Below are positions 31,506 through 44,339 of a DNA stretch of 64,000 nt, piece by piece. Within the stretch, counting starts at the first letter, position 1; every line of letters starts with the position of its first letter. The translations under genes and the position numbers were made by a program. The notes under the pieces were generated by a model that was not told the origin of the DNA, did no database searches, and worked only from the letters and a program-made list of their open reading frames with translations. This DNA is from Aplidium turbinatum (taxonomy: Eukaryota > Chordata > Ascidiacea > Aplousobranchia > Polyclinidae): positions 7,279,823 through 7,343,822 of the forward strand of contig OU964935.1 in NCBI GenBank assembly GCA_918807975.1, in the 5' to 3' direction.

Positions 31506-33500
31506 CATGGTCGCTATTACGCAGTGGTAAAATTGCTCTAAACGCGCTTCTTGCTATCGCTATGTAGTGGTTGCTGTTTCGAACTTTATTTGCCGCAAGG
31601 TGGTAGAGTATTCTTTTCTGATTTCATTAATCTTTCAATGGTCATTCTAGGTTCACTAGAAGAGATTTAACAGCAAAGTTAGTGCAGACGGTCAGAAAGT
31701 TTCAATTTTATTAGGGAAAGGGTTTTGGGACTAGGCCAAACATTTGCTGATTGCTAAAATCTGAAAAGCGGTTTTGGCCTAATTTTTAGTGCAGAAATAG
31801 GGATAGCAATCTTCTTGCCTGTGCCATTTCAGTTTTTGAGTTTGAACAAATATTAGCCTGTTTATTTTGAAATTCGTGTTTGGGGTAATTTTACCAAAAA
31901 TTCGTGTTTGGGGGAATCACTATATATGATATACATACAACCACTTTTTCATGCTTTATTGTAAAAATATACTAGGGTCCACCACAAGTGAAAACAGATT
32001 TTAAGAGTGTGAATTTTGCTGTCAATACATATTATGTTTTTCAAAGCAATAAAATGATTGAGTCTGATATAATTTACTATGCATTATACCAACCACATAA
32101 TTACAAAATGCTAATACTTTACAGTAACCTCAACTTGGTTATCACTTAAACAGAACTTACAGAAGTTTTATTTTTAGAAAATACATATAATACAATATAT
32201 ATTTACCGGTATATATTCAACAAAATGGTAAATATATGTACAGGAAAAATCAAGTGAACCCACAGATAAATAGCTTTTAACAATGATTAAGAAATTTCAT
32301 TCTTTTAGATAGCCTAGGCCTATTTATTCTTGGCTTACAAGTAATACCAGCCTATCAATTACAGAACTTACTTTAAGAAATATTTGTCTAAGGTGATGTG
32401 AATCAACAGAGCCATCCATAATATAAATGCACAAACACAATCTAAAGTATCCCGAATAAATTAAATAAAATTCTGAAAGACCAATTCATAGCAGTACAGT
32501 GAGGTCACCACTATAGCTGGAAGTAAAAGTACCGAACCATGCCTACCTTTTAACTTTATTTTGGAATACCAAAAACTTACTGCTTCAATAATTTAATAAT
32601 TAAATCTATGTTGCAATAAATGACAAAAGCTCACATTTGATGACAGTGTAACTAAAAACATTTAAAAATTGGATAGCCTTAAAACTTTAAAATTCCAGGA
32701 ATATCTAGTCTATTCTTGTCTTCTTCATTCATTTTTGTACGGTATACAACTTGCAAGCACAAGCTAAATGGACAGGTACAAATGTAAGATTGCATTTACA
32801 ATGCAGCAGCTGCCAACCACAGCACAGTGCCCCACAGGCCTACAGTACTATCCCACTACTACACCATACCCTCACGTTCTAAAACACCTTGCAATAGTGT
32901 TCATGACCTCGCTTTATGGTATTCTACAATAAAGTGTATTCAATCTATGCTAAATAAATCCTGTGAGAATCTTCAACACAAAAGTTTCACCTTGACCTTG
33001 GCCAGCCATATCATATCAACAAACATAATACTGTAGTTTCATGCTTGGCGAGTACACAAAATAGTGTTCCACTTGAGAAATCAAGCGTGTCATTGCGAAA
33101 CTAAGTTTCCGAGTTTAATTCAAACTTTTGCGATTTTTTTTTGGAATTTTGTCTGAATTAGTTTGTTGACAAAAAAATGCACCACACAATTTTTCCTCGT
33201 TTTATTGGATAAAATGATATATAAACCTTAAAACAATTTATTTGATAAAACGATTTTTTCTGTAGCCTAATAAGCTACGGTACATTAATCATTGCATTTT
33301 TTGCAGATTTTTTTGTATTAGGTAGGCTACCGGTAGGCCTATATTAATCATTTTATTGTATTTTTGCTGCTTCCTGTTTGTTGTGGAATCTAGATTGTTA
33401 TGGTGCTATTTTATTCGTACTATTGTATACAATTGTATTTGTACCATAGTCCATAGCCTACTATTCTCAAACATAGTCCATAGCCTACTATTCTCAATAC
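31506..33500. other. Unassigned intergenic DNA
   Basis: No gene or bounded element is supported. Several TAGCCTA/TAGGCCTA motifs occur (32310, 32315, 33263, 33323, 33334), as does a 27 bp tandem duplication containing CATAGTCCATAGCCTACTAT at 33446-33493. The upstream part of the LINE at 33500 may be hidden here in decayed form. Confidence 0.4.
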
Positions 33501-35970
33501 ATACAAAATTTCTCAAATGCTCTGGAAAATATGGACATCACGTGGTGCTTAAATCAAAATGATGCTGATGAAGCTTATGAGTCATTTATAGGAGAATATA
33601 CTAGTCAATTTAATAAGCATTTTCCTTTACAAAAACACCTTTAAAAAAGAATAATTCTTGGTTTGATAGAGAACTACTACATCTATTACGAAGAAAAGAG
33701 CGTTTGTTTAAAAAGTACATAGCAAATAAAACTATTCACTCCAAAAAGAACTACACCTCTGCAAGAAACTTATACTTCTATACAGTTCAACAAAAAAAGA
33801 AGGAATTTTATCAATTTAAATTTGAAAAGCAAAAGTTTCATATTGATTGATTGATTGAATCTTTATCCTCGGACTGGGAAAGCTTCTTGCAGAGCTTAAT
33901 CCTGGCAGTTTCGCATACTTGTAGAGGCTTTGAATCACTGACGCAGGCCCGGTCACCGAGATTGACAGAGTGAAGTTTCCGATTGTTGAAGTCTTGTTGC
34001 CGGGAACTATTCCATCCATTAGATGCCGCTAAATGAAGAGCAGTCCTTAACGTGCGTTGCTCAAGCGCACACCCCGAGAGTCGAACCAGCGCCGCTTGAT
34101 CTTGAAGCTTCTTCGTTCCAGAAGTGACGCGCTAACCAATTGAGCTATCGGGGCGGACTTGGCAAACAGTATGAAAGCTACTTGGCAAACAATCAACAAT
34201 CTATTAGGTAAATCCCAGTCTAAGACTAACCATGTCATCAAAATAAATGATAGTACAGTCATTGACAGATTAACTATTGCAAATCACTTCAATGATCACT
34301 TTTCCTGTGCTGCCCATTCCCTTACAAAAAAAAATTCCCAAATCAAATACAATATTTTCAACATATCTTGATTCTCCATGCTCTGAGACAATTTATATTT
34401 ATCAAACTACTTTGAATGAAATTTACAATATTATTCATGCTATGCCAGCAAAAACTAGCAGTGGCATCGATAAAATACCATCCATAGTTGTAAAGTCAAC
34501 CCCAAACAATATACTGCATGCTTTAACTCATATATTTAACTTATCTTTAACGAGTGGAAAATTCATAAATTCATTTAAATTTGGGGAAGGTGATACCTAT
34601 CTTTAAAAAGGGTAGCTACAAAGATTCAAACAACTACAGACCAGTCAACCTACTACCTGTTTTTTCAAAGATATTAGAAAGAATCATGTAGCCTACAACA
34701 GATTATACTCGTTTTTAATTAGACATAAATTTTTCTATAGCCTAACAATCAATTTGGTTTCAGAAAAAATCATTCCACAAGCCATGCTGCTTCAATGCTA
34801 ATAGAAAGTATCACCAGTATACTCAATGACAACCATCTTGCATTAGGAATCTTTCTTGATTTATCTAAAGCATTTGACACCACTGACCATAAAATATTGC
34901 TAGCTAAATTATATCATTTCGGAATAAGAGGCGTGGCCTATGACTGGTTCATAAGTTACCTGAGTAATAGAAAATAAAGAGTGGCTTTCAATGGCACACT
35001 ATCTTCTAATGTTAACAACATATCTTTGGGTGTCCCACAAGGGTCTCTCTTAGGCCCTCTTTTATTCCTGATTTATGTAGCCTAAATGACTTTCCTAACT
35101 GCCTTCAACACGGAACTGCAATTATGTTTGCAGATGACACCACCATTATATATAAAAATAAAACCGTTTCTACTGTATATGATATGGCAAATCAAGAGCT
35201 TGTATGCATAGATCAATGGCTATCAACAAATCGATTGTCTCTAAATGTCACCAAAACCAAACATATATTATTTTCAAGTCAAGGAAGCAAGACACTATCA
35301 TGCAACCCACCCTTAAATATTCGAAAAAACAACATAGAACAAGTTGTCTCAATAAAGTTTCTGGGAATAATTGTAAACGAGCATTTGTCATGGAAATCTC
35401 ATATGGAAATCTTGCTACAAAAAATAAGATCAAAACTCTGCGTGACAAAAAAAATTAAGCCTTTCCTAAACAAACAAGCACTTCTCTCCATTTACCATTC
35501 TCTAGTTGAGAGTCAGATATTATATTGTATCTCAACATGGTGTCATGAAAACAAAACTACATTGCAAAAGCTGCAACGTACATGCAATAACTTTCTTCGT
35601 ATTGTATTTGACATTGACCGCAGAGAAAGCATAAAAGGTGTAATGGAACTCAATAATTTAAAATCAATTAACCACATGAAAAATACAGAGATTGCAACTT
35701 TCATGTTTAAATATTCAAAAAGGCTACTTCCCACAACATTCAATGATGTAATTATGTGTAAACAATCAAGTAGCCTAACAACAAGAAGTAATTCTCCTTA
35801 TATTCCAATATATTGCAGAATTAACACTTGCAAACAATCAATACGGTACATGGGGCCAACAGTTTAGAACAAGCTTCCCCCTACTATAAGAAATGAATGC
35901 AAAACTGTAAAAGGCTTTAAATCAAAAATGAACAATCTAAATCTTCCTTGAAATAATCCTATCTAAGTAT
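33500..35970 (+). mobile_element. Degenerate LINE, reverse transcriptase region, Jockey/CR1/L2-like
   Basis: A non-LTR retrotransposon cut at the 5' end. Recognisable pieces are the pre-RT segment (WFDRELLHLLRRKERLFKKY near 33660), the fingers region with [14 protein letters not shown] (34866-34910), SLGVPQGSLLGPLLF (35023-35068), the FADDTT catalytic motif (35128-35145), and a thumb/C-terminal region to 35867. The frame is broken by one extra G near 34585, an A-run slip near 34330, an in-frame TAA at 34975, and three separate 5 bp GCCTA insertions near 34690, 34739 and 35079. A family A SINE sits inside at 33844-34157. The copy is dead. Confidence 0.85.
33844..34157 (-). mobile_element. tRNA-derived SINE, family A, copy 5, inside the LINE
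   Basis: The minus-strand head is TCCGCCCCGATAGCTCAATT, the B box GGTTCGACTCTC, and the tail is TTGA repeats at the plus-strand left end. LINE protein reads up to its left edge and resumes about 10 bp after its right edge, so it inserted after the LINE did. I cannot see a clear target duplication. Confidence 0.85.
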
Positions 35971-35979
35971 TACATGCAC

Positions 35980-36885
35980 CAAACTTACTAATATTTTTTT
36001 TTTGCCTAGAAATGATAGGCCAATGTGTGTAGATTTATTAGCAAAATAGTAAGGTTATTGTAAGTACTCCTACTGGCCTTCTGGTTCTTGTGTTTTTTTT
36101 GTCCACAGAAGTTTTACAGAGTCTGCAGAAGTTTTTCCATCCTTTTCGACCAATCGCCATCTTTCGGTGAAGCGGTGGCCATGTGCTCCAACCAGTTGTT
36201 TTATATCAATATCTTGGACTGGATCGTTATGCTATTGTCTGATTGTTTATCTATTTTTCTAACATGCCAAATTGGATTTTTTTTTCACTTTTGTTATGGT
36301 TTAACGTGTAAAACATACGGTAACCCAAATTTATCATATTACTGTGACATGCCACTACTACATCCCAGCTGGCGATGCCTGTCGTTTTTGCATTAATTCA
36401 ACGTTTGCTAACGTTGGATCAGTGTGGAGGTGACGAGTTTAGCTGACTGGGGTCTAAAATTATTGCTTTACCAACGCAACTTTTATCAAAGCACGCTTGA
36501 TATCTTCAAGACATAACTTCCCTAGGTATAATTGAATTTCCGCAAGATGATGATGTTGTTTTTGCTAGTTTGTTTTATTTGTTTTTGTCATTGTTTTCAT
36601 GTCGTCAAGTTATAGCCTATCTATTTTGTGAGTCGTGCAAGGCCTATGGTGCGTTGCGCTTGAAATGGCTTTGCCCGTGGTAGGATTTCTTTGTGGGGTT
36701 TTCTTTGCCTGCCTTGCTCTTCTTTGCTATGAGCTAAACGCATCAAGACGTGTTCCCCTTACGACCATCCCCTTACGACTCTTGATAACGCACCATGGCC
36801 GATCTTCATAGCAACTGTCCATACAAATCTTAAATATATCAGCTAAAGCTATGTGGGCTAATAAAGCTATAGCCTAAATATATGT
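35980..36885. other. Intergenic DNA left of the Gypsy element
   Basis: Holds an M2-like MITE (36364-36451) and a possible short MITE with 14 bp arms GGCCTATGGTGCGTT / AACGCACCATGGCC (36641-36800). No gene. Confidence 0.45.
36364..36451. mobile_element. Diverged palindromic MITE, M1/M2 type
   Basis: CCAGCTGGCGATGCCTGTCG, then CATTAATTCAACGTTTGCTA, pairs with AACGTTGGATCAGTGTGG and GACGAGTTTAGCTGACTGGG. The arms are clearly related but have drifted. Confidence 0.55.
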
Positions 36886-39800
36886 TTTTTTTTGTAACAT
36901 TTTCTTTTTTTTATTTTCCCTTTATATCTTATGTTGATGACGTCATATCATTGCGCAACGCAGTATCTGTCTTGAGATCAGTCACTTCGCCTTTTTCTAT
37001 TCTACGACCACTTGAGCTAATCCGTTACCGCCATTTTGTGACACGCATTCATTCTGTTACTGAAGTGCTTCGTACCAACAACGTTCGCAATAAAGCTCGA
37101 GACGTAATAAACATGGTGGCAGCGTAAGATTCTTGAACTCAGCCGTAGCGTCAGCAAATCGAAGACATACAGATGGAAGTGGCACTAAGGTTAAATTGAA
37201 CCAGCGTCATAGACAGACAAGATGTCAGATCGCCAACATAGACTGCCCCCACCACTTGATCCACTGGACAGCAACCTTGCCGAGTCCTATCACCAATGGC
37301 GTGAAATGGTGGATATCTATTTGCTGACGACCAAAGCATATAATGATGACAACAAGGTGCAGACAGCAATCGTTAAAGAATGCGCAGGCTGGAGCATGAT
37401 CCAGGAAATGAGACATTTTGAATATACCGCAGAAGAGAGCAAAGACGATCCGAAAATATTGCTGGAAAAACTTGAAAAATATTGCAGCCCAAAACAGAAC
37501 GATGTTATCTCCACATTGAGGTTTTACAAAGTAGAATATAAAGAACCCTTTGACGCATTCCTGACAGAATTGAAAGCAAAAGCCGAACACTGCAAATTTC
37601 CAGACAGAAACAGGGCTTTGCGAGACAAAATCATACTGTCTGTTCCGACGGCGCTGCAAGAGAAGCTTTCATGCGAAGCGACACTCACGCTTGACAAAAC
37701 AATACAAATCTGCCGAGCCCGTGAAGCATCGCACAAACAATTGCAAGAATTGCAAACAAAGCCTGCTGAGTCCATACACAAGGTTGTACAACACCATTCC
37801 AACAAGGCAACACAGAGACGCTTTTCACGCTATGAGAAAAGCGCTGAATGTGACTTTTGTGGCCAAAACCATCCCCCGCAACAGAAGCATGTGCCCAGCG
37901 TATGGAAAAACGTGTTCCACTTGCGGGAAAAGAAATCATTTTTCAGTAAAATGCCGAAGCCGCCTACACCAGGTCCACAACATGGAGCCAAGCGTGCACT
38001 CAGAAGAAGAAGACGCATATTTGTGTGCTATACAAGGAAGTGAGAAACGAGGACTAACTGCACTACTCAATATAAATGAACAGGAAGTCCGTTTCCAGCT
38101 AGACACCGGAGCTGACGTCAACACCATATGCAAGCGCTTTGTAAAAAGAGGTCAGATAACTCCGACTACACAAACATTGACGATGTGGAATAGAACTACA
38201 GTCAAACCAGCAGGTACGGCCCTACTCGATGTTATCAATCCGAGAACTAAGGAAACCTACTGTGTTAAATTCACTGTTGTAGATAATAACTTGAACTGTC
38301 TTCTAGGATTATCCACAGTTAAAAACTTGAATTTGATTTCGATTAATGATGATGCTTTTATCGCCAATATAAGTAACACAAAACTGGGTTACATCGGTTG
38401 TGCGTCTTTAACAGTAGACCCAAGGGTAAAACCTAGAACCTTACCCTGTCGCAATGTGCCAGTCGCGCTCAAAGAGAAAGTCAAACTCGAACTCGATGAA
38501 CCAACGGACTGGGTTAGTCAAATGGCAATAGTAAAAAAAACAAATGGGGATTTACGTATCTGCATCGATCCCCAGCCACTAAACACAGCATTAAAAAAAG
38601 AACACTATAAATTGCCAACGCTTGACGATATCTTACCTTCCTTAACAAATGCCAAAATATTCTCAAAGGTCGATGTAAAACACGCCTATTGGCATATCGA
38701 ACTAGATGAAGAAGCGAGCAAACTAACAACAATGATCACGCCGCATGGTCGCTATCGGTGGAATAGACTTCCATTCGGTCTCAAAGTAAGTAGCGAAATT
38801 TTTCAAAAAAGATTAATAGAGGCGTTGCAAAACTTAAACGGTGTCTTCGCTGTCGCAGATGACATCATTGTTGTTGGTTGTGGGTCAAATGAAAACCAGG
38901 CCATCAATAACCATGACGATAACCTGAGAGCTTCGCGACAGCGCTGCAAAAATATACCAATTTTGCTCAATGATCAAAAGGCGATCATTAAGAAAACGGA
39001 AATCACGTTTATGGGCCACAAGGTAACGAAAAACGGGATCCAAGCCGATCCATCAAAGATAGAAGCAATAAGAAACATGCCTTCACCCACAGATATATCT
39101 GGCGTAAAACGATTCTGCGGCATGATTCAGTATCTATCGAGGTTCATGCCAAATCTGGCAAACGACCTCGAGCCCGTACGAAGACTGACCCGAAAAAACG
39201 TAGAGTGGGAATGGAGTGAGGAGTGTGAGCAGGCAATACAAAAGGTTAAAAAGAAAATCGAGCAACCCCCAATACTGGCCTATTTTGACGCGCAAAAGCC
39301 AGTGATTCTACAGGTGGACAGCAGCAAGGATGGACTTGGTGCTGTTCTCTTGCAGGACGATCAACCTGTCGAATATGCATCTCGCGCCCTCACAAAATCT
39401 GAGCAAAATTGGGCACAAATAGAGAAAGAGACATTAGCAGTCGTATTTGGTCTGGAGCGATTTGACCAATACACCTATGACCGACAAATCACAATACACA
39501 ACGACCACAAACCCATCGAAACTATACTTAAAAAACCACTAAGCCAGGCCCCCAAACGGATACAGAGCCTGCTGATGCGCATGAATAGATACGATGTTGA
39601 TTTCAAATACATGCCTGGAGCCAGCCTTGTCATTGCCGACACCCTAAGTAGAGCCTTTCCTGAACTTAACGGCTCAGAGAATCAACCGAATCACATAATG
39701 AACTTAAACGTCCTAGAGGACATACCAGACGAACGTCTAATTGCAGTAAAACAGGCCATGCAAAGCGATGACGAAGCAAAAACACTGTTGAGGATCATAA

Positions 39801-40054
39801 CAGAAGGTTGGCCAGCGACCAAAAATGATCTCCCAGAAAACATCAAACCTTATTTTTCGCTTCGAGAGTGCCTGACGCAAGAGAAGAACTTAATACTAAA
39901 GGGAGAGCGCATATTTATCCCAAAAAATTTGCGCCGAGAGATCAAAGACAATTTACACCTTGCGCATTTAGGTTATGACAGCATGATGCGGCGAGCACGC
40001 GAGACCGTGTTTTGGATAGGATTACCAAAAGAACTAAAACAAATGACAGACAAT

Positions 40055-41836
40055 AGACCTTTTGCATAACAAACCAACAGAGCGTGACGTTGGAGTCGTG
40101 AACGACTAGCCGCTGTTCACAATGCTGTGCGATAGGGTTAGTGGCGTAGTTTGCAGGCGAATAAATTGTTTAACGTTTGCTTGAGCTGTTGTTTTGTGGT
40201 CTTTACAGGCGTGTATCAGTGTTTCAGTATAATTTGCCAGAAAATAAAACTCTTTTAGGCTACAGAAGTGTAAACCTTCGACCAGTTCTTTGCTGTATTG
40301 GAAGCGATCTTGCCAGGCAAAGATAGGAAGAATTTCTTGAATTATACAGCTTCAAAAGCTAAGCATGCAAATCAAAATATTGATGCAGAACTTAATGACA
40401 AGGCTACTTTCGAAATACCTCAAAATGCTACAGGAGCACTGCATCTACATAGATTAGCGGTGAAAGATTGAATTTTTGCTGGTGTTGAAGCTTCGCCTGG
40501 GTTTGTTTTATACAGACTTAAAGCACAAGGTTTGGTATTAGTTCCGCATTCGTACTGTACTGTACACCGTATTTTTTCATTCATGAATGCACCTCATGTA
40601 TTTAAGGTTGATTAGTTTGAACATATTCCCTCATCGTGACGTTATCATAGCAACCATGAAGCCAGACTTCAAAAAGGACTACCCAAGCACCATGATCATC
40701 ATCGACTGCACTGAAGTAGGCCTACGTCTCGAAACACTGTCCTCACTTCACCGTCAGTCGCAAACGTACTCGAACTATAAAAGTACAAACACTGCAAAGG
40801 CATTAGTCATTAGTGGGAGTTGATCCAAATGGGGGTAATACAAGGCCTGATTAAGGCTCACGGGGGCCCGAGGCACAGCTAAATTTAGGGGCCCTATTAG
40901 CAATTGCTTTCGATGCAGAGCAGTAGTGCTTAACGGTTACTGCAAAATTGTTATACAATTTGAAATCGTTACTCCAAAATAGCAACTGTGCACACACTGG
41001 CACAACAATTTTCACTACCTACGCCTACGGTAGGCTACTAATGTAAAAAAAATTGGGGCCCCAAAACCAGGGGGCCTGAGGCCTGTGCCTCGTGTGCCTC
41101 ATGGTTAATCAGGCCCTGGGGTAATATGTTTGTATTTCAGTTGTACACTGGTGTGTGACAAAGAAATATATCAGAGGAGTGGATTTTTTCACTTTTTGAA
41201 GCAGAAAATAGCTGCTAATGAACTGCACTTCATGATGCTGTTATGGCCGATAAAGGGTTTCTTATAGAAAAAGACTTAGCCTACATGGTATTGGTCTACA
41301 TTTGAATATCTCACCGTTCCTAGGTAGAAGGCCTCAAATGAGTGAGGACGAAGTGTTGAATAAACGAAGTATTGCACGCCATCGCATTCATGCAGAGAGG
41401 ACCATAAAAAAATTCGTCAATTTCACATCTTCGACAGGAAAATACCAGTGACTATGCTTGGTATCATCAATAAAATGTGGTTGGTTCGTTGCATATTATG
41501 TTATGCAGAATAAAAATAAAATGTTGCAAGACAAGGTGCCACTATCGTGGTCCATAATTCCCGGTCAAATGCACACGCTTCACAATGGCGTCCTAAATTG
41601 CCTTTCCTAGTCTGTTAGCCAACACTATGATTAAAACGAACAAGAATTGAAGTGTGCCGATAATCTACAACAATTCATAAACACAAAAAAATTACTTTCA
41701 CCTGCCACCGACCTCACGCTTGCTTGCAATAACAAGAAACGCCTTCATAAACCGTAGTAAACCAGCGATTCTCAACCCTCAGACTCCGCGTAACTCAAAC
41801 GTCACGCTCTGGTGATTTTGAATGTGCAAAAGGTCT
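40055..41836 (+). mobile_element. ISL2EU/Harbinger-like DNA transposon, decayed, inside the Gypsy element
   Basis: Its ends are AGACCTTTTGCA and the inverted TGCAAAAGGTCT, followed inwards by matching CAGAGCGTGACGTT on both sides. A 2 bp AT flanks both ends (40053-40054 and 41837-41838), as reported for ISL2EU elements. The transposase remnant at about 40600-40825 shows DDE_Tnp_4-like sequence (IIIDCTEV, QSQTYSNYKSTNTAK) and resumes at about 41127-41340 (DAVMADKGFLIEKDL). It has several stops and frame breaks, including a GCCTA insertion at 41277 and a 6 bp GGCCTA insertion at 40717. A 278 bp hAT MITE splits it. Confidence 0.8.
40841..41118. mobile_element. Non-autonomous hAT MITE, 278 bp
   Basis: Left end CAAGGCCTGATTAAGG, right end (reverse complement) CAGGGCCTGATTAACC. 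A perfect 8 bp duplication GGGTAATA flanks it at 40833-40840 and 41119-41126. GGGGCCC-rich subterminal arms, no coding. It lies within the ISL2EU-like transposase remnant. Confidence 0.88.
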
Positions 41837-43480
41837 ATTGTATAATCTGTCAACAAACAAAACCAAGCAACCAGAAAGAGACACTCAAACAACACAACGA
41901 AGGAACGGCGCCATGGGAGAAAATTGGTATTGATCTGTGCGAGTTTCAAGGAAAGAGCTATTTAATAACGGTCGACTACTACTCTAATTTCATTGAAATC
42001 GACGTGATGACGTCAACCACCACCAGACAAGTTATAAGCTGCTTAAAAAAGCATTTTGCGCGATACGGCATTCCCAAATGTGTGGTATCAGACTGCGGTC
42101 CACAGTTTATGTCTGATGGCTTTAACGCATTTTGCAAAAAATGGCAGGTCACCCATACAACTTCCAGCCCAGGCCATCAACGAGAAAACGGGAAAGCAGA
42201 GTCAGCGGTTAAATGTGTAAAAACCATGCTTAAGCGCACATTTCTCAACCAAACCGACCAATACCAAGCCCTACTTGAGATCAGGAACACGCCGCGCCAA
42301 GACGTAAACATCAGCCCAGCAGAGATCCTCTTTGGCAGAAAACTTAGATCAGTGATACCTCTAATCACCAAACCTAGCAACACCATGCACGCCGAAAAAA
42401 GGCTTCATCGCAGAAATGCCACAAAAAGAAATTATGATAAAAACGCTCGTGATATGAGTCCATTTTCAATTGGACAACGAATTTATTTTCAAAGCCCACC
42501 CAGTACAAGCTGGGAACGAGGGAGAGTGACCGCAATACCTTCTTCGCGCACCTACATAATCGAGTCCGCTTCTGGCACAAGGTATAAAAGGAACAGGGTC
42601 CACCTTCGTATCGACAAAAGCGACCTGTTCTTAGATATACCACACAGTATAACCCCACTTGACAACCATGACGCACCCTCTGAAAGCTACCCCAGAAGTA
42701 GCTCTTCAGAACGACCAAGACGGATGCGTAGAGCCCCTGTGTGGTTGAATGATTACCATACTACGTAATTTTCTTAACCTACAACCTGATGACATTTGGC
42801 ATTTGTGTATGAAGTTATATGTGATATATTTTAACTGCATTATCCCAGATATCACTGATAACTTTTAGCAGTATGCTTGCATCTCCACCTCTTGAGCATT
42901 TACCCTTTCGCTGTAAATATAATTAACTTACCATATCGTAATCACATATGTTACAATACGTTTTGCATTGTGTGTATATCGTAATCATATGCCATATCGT
43001 AATCATATGTGTTACCATACGTTTTGTATTATGTAACCTAACCCCCAAATGATCTCTCCTTCATACTGTAGTAAACCTGCAATCCTATTCATAACCCCTT
43101 TCATTGAAAGGGGGATGTTGATGACGTCATATCATTGCGCAACGCAGTATCTGTCTTGAGATCAGTCACTTCGCCTTTTTCTATTCTACGACCACTTGAG
43201 CTAATCCGTTACCGCCATTTTGTGACACGCATTCATTCTGTTACTGAAGTGCTTCGTACCAACAACGTTCGCAATAAAGCTCGAGACGTAATAAACATCT
43301 TAAATTTTTCTGAAGGTGTTGCGACCGTGCCAAATTTCTCTCAACTCAATAACTTACTTCAGTCTCAAGCACGTTTTAACGTTCGCGTTTTGTCGCTTCT
43401 ACCCTTTTCTTGACCTTTGCTATGCTGACGTGTATTGTTTTGATACGATGGTCAGAAATAAACACAACTGAACTGATTCT

Positions 43481-44100
43481 CGCAACAGACGAAATAAAAG
43501 TTTTCTCTCTCTCAGATTGACGGTTCCCAACTTGGAGTACAAACTTTCTGACTCCATAGACCCTACAAAACATTGATATTGGTAGCCATTGAAAAATAAC
43601 TCTTTCATTAAATATTCTACAATTGGCTACTACGGTACTTTAGATAAGGAATGTGGTCCACTTGCTCTCGGCTATGTTTAAAACACATCATTCGGTGTTT
43701 TGCCCATGTTGTAGGCCTAGTTGACATTATTTTACGTTGATTCTTTCTAAGTTAGTAGGCTACAATCGTCGTCGTTGCCAGCGTAGCTGTAACATAACAT
43801 CCTGCGTTTCTGGTACAAACTTTGGAATTTATTACCTTTGTAAAGTACGTTGCAATTGGTTAGCGTTCAGTACCACGTTCCTTATAGCTTAATGCCTTTT
43901 GTATTTACTTGTTGTAGGCCTATATATTGCCTTGGCCTACTCTTGTAGTACCGGTAAGTGGGTTATTAGGCCTACTAATAGGTCAGTACATTTTATTTAG
44001 TTTTCCAGCATTAGCCTGTTGCGTTCCATACTACGACAGTCCGTCTTAACTTGTGGTGTAAAAATACAATAGTCCAGAACATTTGATTTTAGTGGCAGGA
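43481..44100. other. Unassigned intergenic DNA
   Basis: No gene. It is notable only for four TAGGCTA/TAGGCCTA motifs within 270 bp (43712, 43756, 43915, 43967). Confidence 0.4.
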
Positions 44101-44101
44101 T

Positions 44102-44333
44102 GTAGCCTCTCGGGGTGTGCGCTTGAGCAACACATTTCAGGACTGATCTCCTTTCAGCGGCACCTAGTGAATAGAATAATTTCCCGGCAACAACACTTCA
44201 ACAATAGGAAACTTCACTCTGTCAATCTCGGTGACCGGCCTTGCGCCAAGAGCCTCTACAAGTATGCGAAACTACCAGGAATAACCAATCAAGGCTTTGT
44301 TTGTACGAGGATAAAGATTCAAACCAACCACGC
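44102..44333 (+). mobile_element. tRNA-derived SINE, family A, copy 6, head missing
   Basis: It starts at TCTCGGGGTGTGCGCTTGAG, just past the expected B box, and continues through CAACACTTCAACAATAGGAA, CTCTACAAGTATGCGAAACT and GGATAAAGATTCAAACCAAC. The tRNA-related promoter part is absent. Confidence 0.8.
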
Positions 44334-44339
44334 CTACAC

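Larger units (their letters stand above)
36932..43297 (+). mobile_element. Ty3/Gypsy LTR retrotransposon, young, interrupted by one large insertion
   Basis: An LTR retrotransposon of 6366 bp. The LTRs are 182 bp (36932-37113 and 43116-43297), begin TG, end CA, and are identical as far as I can compare by eye. The 5 bp target duplication is TCTTA. A primer-binding-like TGGTGGCAGCG follows the 5' LTR, and a purine tract GAAAGGGGGA precedes the 3' LTR. Gag lies at about 37222-38043. Pol overlaps it and carries protease (DTGA), reverse transcriptase (ADD motif), RNase H and the integrase zinc-finger start up to about 40054. The integrase core follows at about 41837-42768. No envelope gene is seen. 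The one large break is a 1.8 kb DNA transposon between the two parts of integrase; otherwise the coding regions look largely open. Identical LTRs suggest a recent insertion. It is a fossil copy as it stands. Confidence 0.92.
36886..43480 (-). repeat. Interspersed repeat R170, split by the Gypsy insertion
   Basis: The left flank (36886-36931: GTAACATTTTC, TTTATTTTCCC) and the right flank (43298-43480: TTTTTCTGAAGGTGTTGCGA, TTCGCGTTTTGTCGCTTCTA) together read as the reverse complement of the copy at 27894-28110. The 5 bp duplication TCTTA marks the insertion point. This gives an unambiguous pre-insertion sequence for the Gypsy element. Confidence 0.8.

Noticed and set aside
37225-37659. Minus-strand 144-codon frame over gag
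   Set aside because: Shadow of the Gypsy gag region; no domain of its own.
40055-41836. Gypsy element ending at 40069 with a separate second element starting at 41812
   Set aside because: Both parts lie between one pair of identical LTRs, and the interruption has its own inverted ends and AT duplication, so it is one element with an insertion.
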